IMG/VR virus record: IMGVR_UViG_3300021963_000347
Coordinates: 1-36,408 of that record
DNA: 36,408 nucleotides
Reading direction: 5' to 3' (one strand)
DNA from: a virus
In this document: positions 33,601 through 36,408 of the stretch, piece after piece
How positions within the stretch are numbered: the first letter of the stretch is position 1
How the letters are laid out: each line of letters begins with the position of its first letter
Program-made: the position numbers and the translations under genes
The notes under the pieces: generated by a model
Databases searched by the model: none
Seen by the model: only the letters and a program-made list of their open reading frames with translations
Told to the model about the DNA's origin: nothing

Positions 33601-35075
33601 CCACTAGATTTGCCTTTAATATGAACTGGTGTAGTAAGAGTTACGTTTTGATTTAAGACGATTTCTGTATATGTTTCTACATCAAATAAAGCAATATCCC
33701 ATTGATTGAGATTTAAATTTGAAGTATTATATGACCCAGACTCTAATGCATAATCATATACTCTCGCAAGACCAATTTCTTTTCCTGGTAAAGCTGATGA
33801 TGCAATACCAACTCTAGAATCTCTTAAACTTACGATGAATGGGCTTCCAAGATTTAAGTTTGGGGCACCATATGCTCGATTTACAGTAAATGTTGGACCA
33901 GTTACATATGCAATACTCGCATCAATTACATTCTTAGTTGTTCTTGGTTTTTCAAAATCTAAGAAATTTGCAGATAAAGATTCAACCTCATATCCTCTAA
34001 CATAGGCTTTTCCAGCACCAATTTTATAAGTTCCTAAACTTTCTCTTGGTACATTATTATTATAAGTAAGAGAGTCTTTTTGGAAAACTCCATTATTCCC
34101 TAAATTGTCATTTAGAGTTTCTTTTGCAATTACATCAAAAGGTCTTATATAATAATCTCCAGACTCATCTGATGTTCTTCTCGCAAATTCATTTGCAAGA
34201 ATATTGTATTGTGTGGTTGTAGTAGTATTGCTTACTAATTCTCCGTTTCTAATTTCCAATAAACCAACAAAATTTTCTGCTGATATATCTGTTATTCCTT
34301 TTTTGCTAAGAAGTGTTGTTACTTTAAATCTATCTGCTCCAGGAGCTGCATAATTTGAAAATCCTTTTGCATTATCTGTTAATGTATCATCTTCATCAGA
34401 TGTGATCGTTTCTTCAATTATATCAAATCCAACTTTACAACTAGTTGTATTTGAATATGGATCTAAAACTAGTGTTTGATCAGATACTTCAATAAAATAT
34501 CCTCTTAAAAAATAAACTCCATTACTAAGAATTGCAGCAGACCCATTTCCAGTAGCATTTGAAGTCGTATTCGCAAATCCTTCACCAGTCTGAATAATGA
34601 TTGAATTATCTGTGTAAGTTGAATTAAGTGTTAACTTTTCATTGTCAGAAAATACATTTTGATCGTTTAATCCAGATGCAAGATAATTTACATATAGTGT
34701 AGTATATTCGTTTTCTAATTCATTTTGTGGAAGAACATATAGAATTTGCGCTTCTACTTTTGATTGATCACCAGTAATTTTTTTGCCAACTAAATTATTA
34801 ACATAAACACCAACATCAACGCCAAGATATGAATTTTCAATTTTTACATATCTAAATTCATTGGTATAACTTAACTGTCCAGGAATAACTACGGATCCTT
34901 CCTTGAATAAATGATTACCAAATTTTTCAATTTGATCCTGAAGTATCGATTGTAAGGTAGTTAATTCTCTAGCCTGAACAGGATATCCAGGTTTGAATAA
35001 AACCTTATGATAATTTTTTGTTGAATCAAAATCGTCAAAATATGGAGAAACGTTAAGATTAGTTGACTCTGGCAT
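27603..35075 (-). CDS. Giant virion structural protein, DUF4815-type N-terminus
   Basis: This 2490-residue protein starts MPESTNLNVSPYFDDFDS and continues VLFKPGYPVQARELTTLQSILQDQIEKFG, the hallmark of DUF4815-type structural proteins in marine T4-like phages. A coiled-coil segment near residue 1119 (MKDISRLEDRIKNLESYTTL) is followed by GLDRFKSGFFVDNFRNL. Around 1890-1980 are GxGY beta repeats like those in gp14. Near 2080-2150 a small module resembles the end of gp15 (LIGDEIIAYN..GNNLTGITR). The C-terminus, ending PPRLKDLRVIALA, looks like a beta sandwich. It lies between gp8 and gp13, where T4 has gp9-gp12 and wac, so a baseplate-peripheral or fibre-bearing role is likely by position. No promoter motif was seen before it. 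Confidence 0.92.
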   Translation of the reverse strand: MPESTNLNVSPYFDDFDSTKNYHKVLFKPGYPVQARELTTLQSILQDQIEKFGNHLFKEGSVVIPGQLSYTNEFRYVKIENSYLGVDVGVYVNNLVGKKITGDQSKVEAQILYVLPQNELENEYTTLYVNYLASGLNDQNVFSDNEKLTLNSTYTDNSIIIQTGEGFANTTSNATGNGSAAILSNGVYFLRGYFIEVSDQTLVLDPYSNTTSCKVGFDIIEETITSDEDDTLTDNAKGFSNYAAPGADRFKVTTLLSKKGITDISAENFVGLLEIRNGELVSNTTTTTQYNILANEFARRTSDESGDYYIRPFDVIAKETLNDNLGNNGVFQKDSLTYNNNVPRESLGTYKIGAGKAYVRGYEVESLSANFLDFEKPRTTKNVIDASIAYVTGPTFTVNRAYGAPNLNLGSPFIVSLRDSRVGIASSALPGKEIGLARVYDYALESGSYNTSNLNLNQWDIALFDVETYTEIVLNQNVTLTTPVHIKGKSSGATGYLRFDVNNTGILTAYGVKGSFAANEKFIFNGVETTSRVSTAITEYSIQNVESITNVSTSSTSFTADIVPSITYNVGLASITARSATGISSISLDRADSNFAFTNNVKVGGLVQYTVSGSTVPTYNQVLSVSQNSITVTGVTTVTGICEGSPPSTAKTVSDLSILGSSFQTSVDNNLYTKLPKNFINSVDLTDSNLTIKKEFAITITSNQSSTITAESNETFLPFDEERYTLVRSDGSFETLRSDKFSFNATSTQLTIYGLGGNDSGARLIATLRKTKIKSKVKNRNRIKTLIVDKSKYDYSGIGSTSINDGLTYGTYPYGTRVQDEEICLNIPDVTKIYGIFESSSTSEASLSSVTFSSLTGPTNKTGDLLVGETFVGQTSGAIAVYTNKINDLQINFVYLNDKSFQTSETVLFNESGIRAVVSSITLSDKNITENYTLDSSQKNTIYDYSRIVRNPVSKEPAKQIKIIFESASFSSSDLGDLTTVNSYGNFDYCDIAPIEGRVANSDILDIRPRVSEYSVTTGSRSPFEFLSRTFSESQNCGKNILASDESILLSFDHYLGRIDRIFLTKTGALQLVPGDPAETPRPPKSLDDALEIASAVLPPYLCDVKKVSIQLLDHKRYQMKDISRLEDRIKNLESYTTLNLLETNTQALSIKDVNGLDRFKSGFFVDNFRNLNSQNTTTRIKNSIDQSNQELRPSPYVTEVDLLIGSKSLVGIGASVDPTADPRFVTDLIGNNVRRTGQVITLDYTDASFISQPYATRIENVTPYLVTNYVGNIGLTPSSDVWTDQVRLEPRIINQDNFTATQQQLAAEGFDPQTGLGPVNWGAWETTWAGQSTSQRVENAGDTTTTFTTTTTTEQQRRAGTQLRLTEQVTNTSQGDSLVASELATFMRSRNIEFVAKRFRPFTQVYAFFDGEDVNSFIVPKLLEVTMESGIFQVGETVVGSFALSPINQNNTPGVTPTEIRFRVATANHRYGTFNSPTDVYTRNPYDQQATGTLTSTYSATSTILNVDIASLSEQTQGQFFGRVASGLKLRGLTSGAEATISNVRLVTDHVGTVIGSYLIPNPNVPTNPTFETGVKTFKLTNSSTNSLVPGAVSTEGEVTYYAQGLLNNIQETIASVRSPRFESTTLSDTRTQSNSTTSSSITRIQPVFITNTIVVQAPAPRPDPLAQSFLLPDGNGLFVTKVDLYFRTKDDVLPVTVQLRPMQLGLPTTEIYPFSEVVIDPENVNISEDGSAVTTVTFPSPVYLRGGQEHSIVLLSESTSYQVWISRLGEPDITTAGLAESQQIFVTEQPLLGSLFKSQNASTWTPSQYEDLKFTMYQAVFTDQVGDISFYNPQLAIGNNQIANLLKNPLDMNSRKIRVGLGTTVTSTNFIVGTTVSQINSNATGNYVGAAGSATGNLTITNSGIGYSDGSYSAVSLTNVTGSGVNATANITISGNVAVAATISAGGAGYRVGDVLIVSGLNGSTLGSNLRLSVGQITGINEIILDKVQGNFTTGAGSTIAYVASGIGVTDLNGGNVNVSYVTVDSEEFDGLHIKVNHKNHGMYALNNNVVISGVYSDITPTTLNTAYAKEDSGDIVLTNASGFSTFENVGVASTNPGYVLIGDEIIAYNGVSGNNLTGITRQIDQTKAFSYTAGTPVFKYELNGISLRRINKTHTLQDVGFSSARTFDLDYYYLKIDTSSAGNAASLPQGQVNRSVATSFPPLYVNETKSAGGPNIYATQNIPFEIIRPNIQTMNLLGTGISASIRTVTGSSVDGNEESYTDAGYEPISLTTNNYLNSPRIIAASVNETSALTTLPGNKSFTLNLRMNTFDRNVSPVVDLDRVSAILVSNRVNSPIENYATDFRISTLEDDPSAFVYASNAIALEVPASSLRVLVSAYVNRISDLRAFYAIMGDPTEKPIYYPFPGYDNLDSLGNVIDIANNDGLSDIKIAKTDNLANLSQNLDYKEYTFTTNNLTDFRYFSIKLIGSSTDMAHPPRLKDLRVIALA

Positions 35076-35081
35076 GATTTC

Positions 35082-36408
35082 TTAGAACTGCAAAATTACC
35101 TTGATATCTTCTTTTTGACTAGACGATCTGGTTACAGATGGTCTATTATCTACATGAATAATGTTTCCAGAGTATTTTTCAACTTCTGGATTTGAAATTC
35201 CATTAATAAAATTTTGTCCAAAATAATATGTCCTACTATTTATTGATGTAGATAGACCAGTAAAGTTTGAATCAATGGACAAATTAACACTTCCACCTTG
35301 AATTAAAGTTGTGCCACCAACTCCAAGAGATGATGTAAACCTATTCATTTTATATCCATATATTGGTGTTGTATCTTTTGTACCATCAGTATTAAATCCA
35401 ACAAGAGTTCTATCTTGCCAATATTTTAAAACTCCAGTGTTTTGATCATATGCAATGACTCTACCAACAGCTGTTGAAGCAACTCCTACGGTTTGTGTTA
35501 TCAAAGAATCTGCAGTAAAAATTGCAGAACTATATCCTGCTCCCACAAGTTTTATTGCATATACTGCACTAGCTTTATCTTCCGTCAAGATTGAATTTGA
35601 ATTGTAGGATAATGGATTTTCAATAACTCCAACTCTTGAAATTTGGTTTCCAGTAATAAAATCTGGATTTTGTGTGTCATTTTCAATTCTTGCATATAAA
35701 ACCGCTTTATTAGCACCAAGTTCTCTGTAAATATCCGCACCGTGGCCACCTTTTGGTGGAATAATAACATCAAAAACTGGTGTTGTTGTTCCAGTAGGAA
35801 CATTGCCAGCCACTAAATTAACGGTTCCATAAGTGTAATCTGAACCACCATTTGAAACTGTTATCGACTCAATCTTTGAATTGTTATTGACAACAATGGT
35901 TGCTTCAGCACCATTTCCATCTCCAGTAATAGGAACTCTTGTATAAGTTGTATTCGCTGTTCCAATACCAACACCACGATTTGTGATGGTTACTATTTTT
36001 ATTTGACCACTTGTTGCAGCATTATTTCTAACTGCAGAATCTGTATCATTTGTTTCCCAGTTTTTTGGAACAGGAATAAAGTTTGAAGTTTCAAATTTTA
36101 TAATGTCACTTGGGGTAATTGTATATAAGTATTTCCAAATATATCCGTCGCCACTTGTGCCAGCGGATCTTGGTTCTAAATCTGTAAAGGTTGGTTCGTC
36201 AAGAGAAGGTCTTCCTTCGGGATTTTCTGGATTTGATCCATTCTGCAAACAAATATAAACTTTATAATCCGAATTTACGACATAATAATTTGCAGCGTAT
36301 AAACTGGTTGCTCCAGATGGTTTTGATGTATTTGTTCTACTAATATCATGCCTATACATATCATAAGTTGTTCCAGAACTCCAAGTTATTTTTCTTACAA
36401 CTTGTTTA
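35082..36408 (-). CDS. 8: Baseplate wedge protein gp8 (5' part outside the window)
   Basis: The frame stays open to the window edge. The first visible residues are KQVVRKITWSSGTTYDMYRHD, so the Met at 36359 is internal and the true start lies beyond. Matches to T4 gp8 include SGDGYIWKYLYTITPSDIIKF..NFIPVP (T4: GDGYVWEYLFEIPPDVSI..EYIVVP) and the end SGNIIHVDNRPSVTR...IKVILQF (T4: SGEMIYMENRPPIIM...INILFTF). gp8 dimers join wedges at the rim of the baseplate. At least 441 residues are present against 334 in T4. The excess includes a GxGY-type repeat (about 35815-36005), as in gp14 and the giant protein. Confidence 0.9.
   Translation of the reverse strand, partial: KQVVRKITWSSGTTYDMYRHDISRTNTSKPSGATSLYAANYYVVNSDYKVYICLQNGSNPENPEGRPSLDEPTFTDLEPRSAGTSGDGYIWKYLYTITPSDIIKFETSNFIPVPKNWETNDTDSAVRNNAATSGQIKIVTITNRGVGIGTANTTYTRVPITGDGNGAEATIVVNNNSKIESITVSNGGSDYTYGTVNLVAGNVPTGTTTPVFDVIIPPKGGHGADIYRELGANKAVLYARIENDTQNPDFITGNQISRVGVIENPLSYNSNSILTEDKASAVYAIKLVGAGYSSAIFTADSLITQTVGVASTAVGRVIAYDQNTGVLKYWQDRTLVGFNTDGTKDTTPIYGYKMNRFTSSLGVGGTTLIQGGSVNLSIDSNFTGLSTSINSRTYYFGQNFINGISNPEVEKYSGNIIHVDNRPSVTRSSSQKEDIKVILQF

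Noticed and set aside
36341-36359. Met at 36359 as the start of gp8
   Set aside because: Coding sequence in the same frame continues to the window edge with gp8-like residues, so the Met is internal.
1-36408. tRNA genes, integrase, attachment sites, insertion sequences, origin or host metabolic genes
   Set aside because: None seen by eye; the window is filled by late phage genes with short gaps.

Overview
The window is a stretch of the late (virion) gene block of a T4-like myovirus. Every convincing gene is on the minus strand, so transcription runs from high to low coordinates. Gene order and protein motifs match the T4 series gp8 - (gp9-12/wac position) - gp13 - gp14 - gp15 - gp16 - fibre module - gp17 - gp18 - gp19 - gp20 - gp67 - gp21 - gp22 - gp23 - gp3 - uvsY - uvsW. 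The AT-rich sequence, the very large DUF4815-type structural protein beside gp8, the GIGT/GNVTGN-rich fibres and the DUF5661/DUF6321-type mosaic gene beside gp17 point to a marine T4-like phage. A cyanomyovirus of Synechococcus or Prochlorococcus is most likely; a related pelagiphage cannot be excluded. No photosynthesis or other host-derived metabolic gene is present here.

Layout, in transcription order. (1) 36408-27603: 3' part of the gp8 baseplate wedge gene, then a 2490-residue structural protein where T4 has gp9-gp12 and wac. (2) 27600-23512: two small coiled-coil-type genes and the neck/terminator/packaging genes gp13, gp14, gp15 and gp16 (small terminase). (3) 23498-13061: accessory fibre region with an Ig-like small protein, four fibre or adhesin-like proteins, a 61-residue coiled coil, a 1784-residue repeat fibre ending in an S74 self-cleaving chaperone domain, a 565-residue lysine-rich zinc-ribbon mosaic protein and a small gene sharing one of its domains. 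This lies inside the g15-g18 interval known as the hyperplastic region of cyanomyoviruses. (4) 13057-7637: a virion-type protein, gp17 (large terminase), a small zinc protein and gp18 (sheath). (5) 7603-1191: gp19 tube, gp20 portal, gp67 core, a beta-rich protein in the gp68 slot, gp21 protease, gp22 scaffold and gp23 major capsid. (6) 1124-1: gp3, uvsY and the start of uvsW, a switch from virion to recombination genes.

Regulation is unusually legible. Fourteen copies of a T4-type late promoter motif (NATAAATA or CTAAATA) stand just upstream of genes, most of them overlapping the stop codon of the preceding gene. There are two strong intrinsic terminators, after gp23 and after the S74 fibre, each followed at once by a late motif. 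Several gene pairs are joined by TAATG or ATGA overlaps. From gp8 through gp14 no such promoter was found, suggesting one long transcript.

Most of the window is the expected structural module. The parts least explained by known T4 biology are the mosaic zinc/lysine-rich protein with its one-domain partner, the shared GxGY beta-repeat inserted into gp8, the giant protein and gp14, and the terminator-promoter splices with near-leaderless genes. No stretch over 300 bases lacks a gene.
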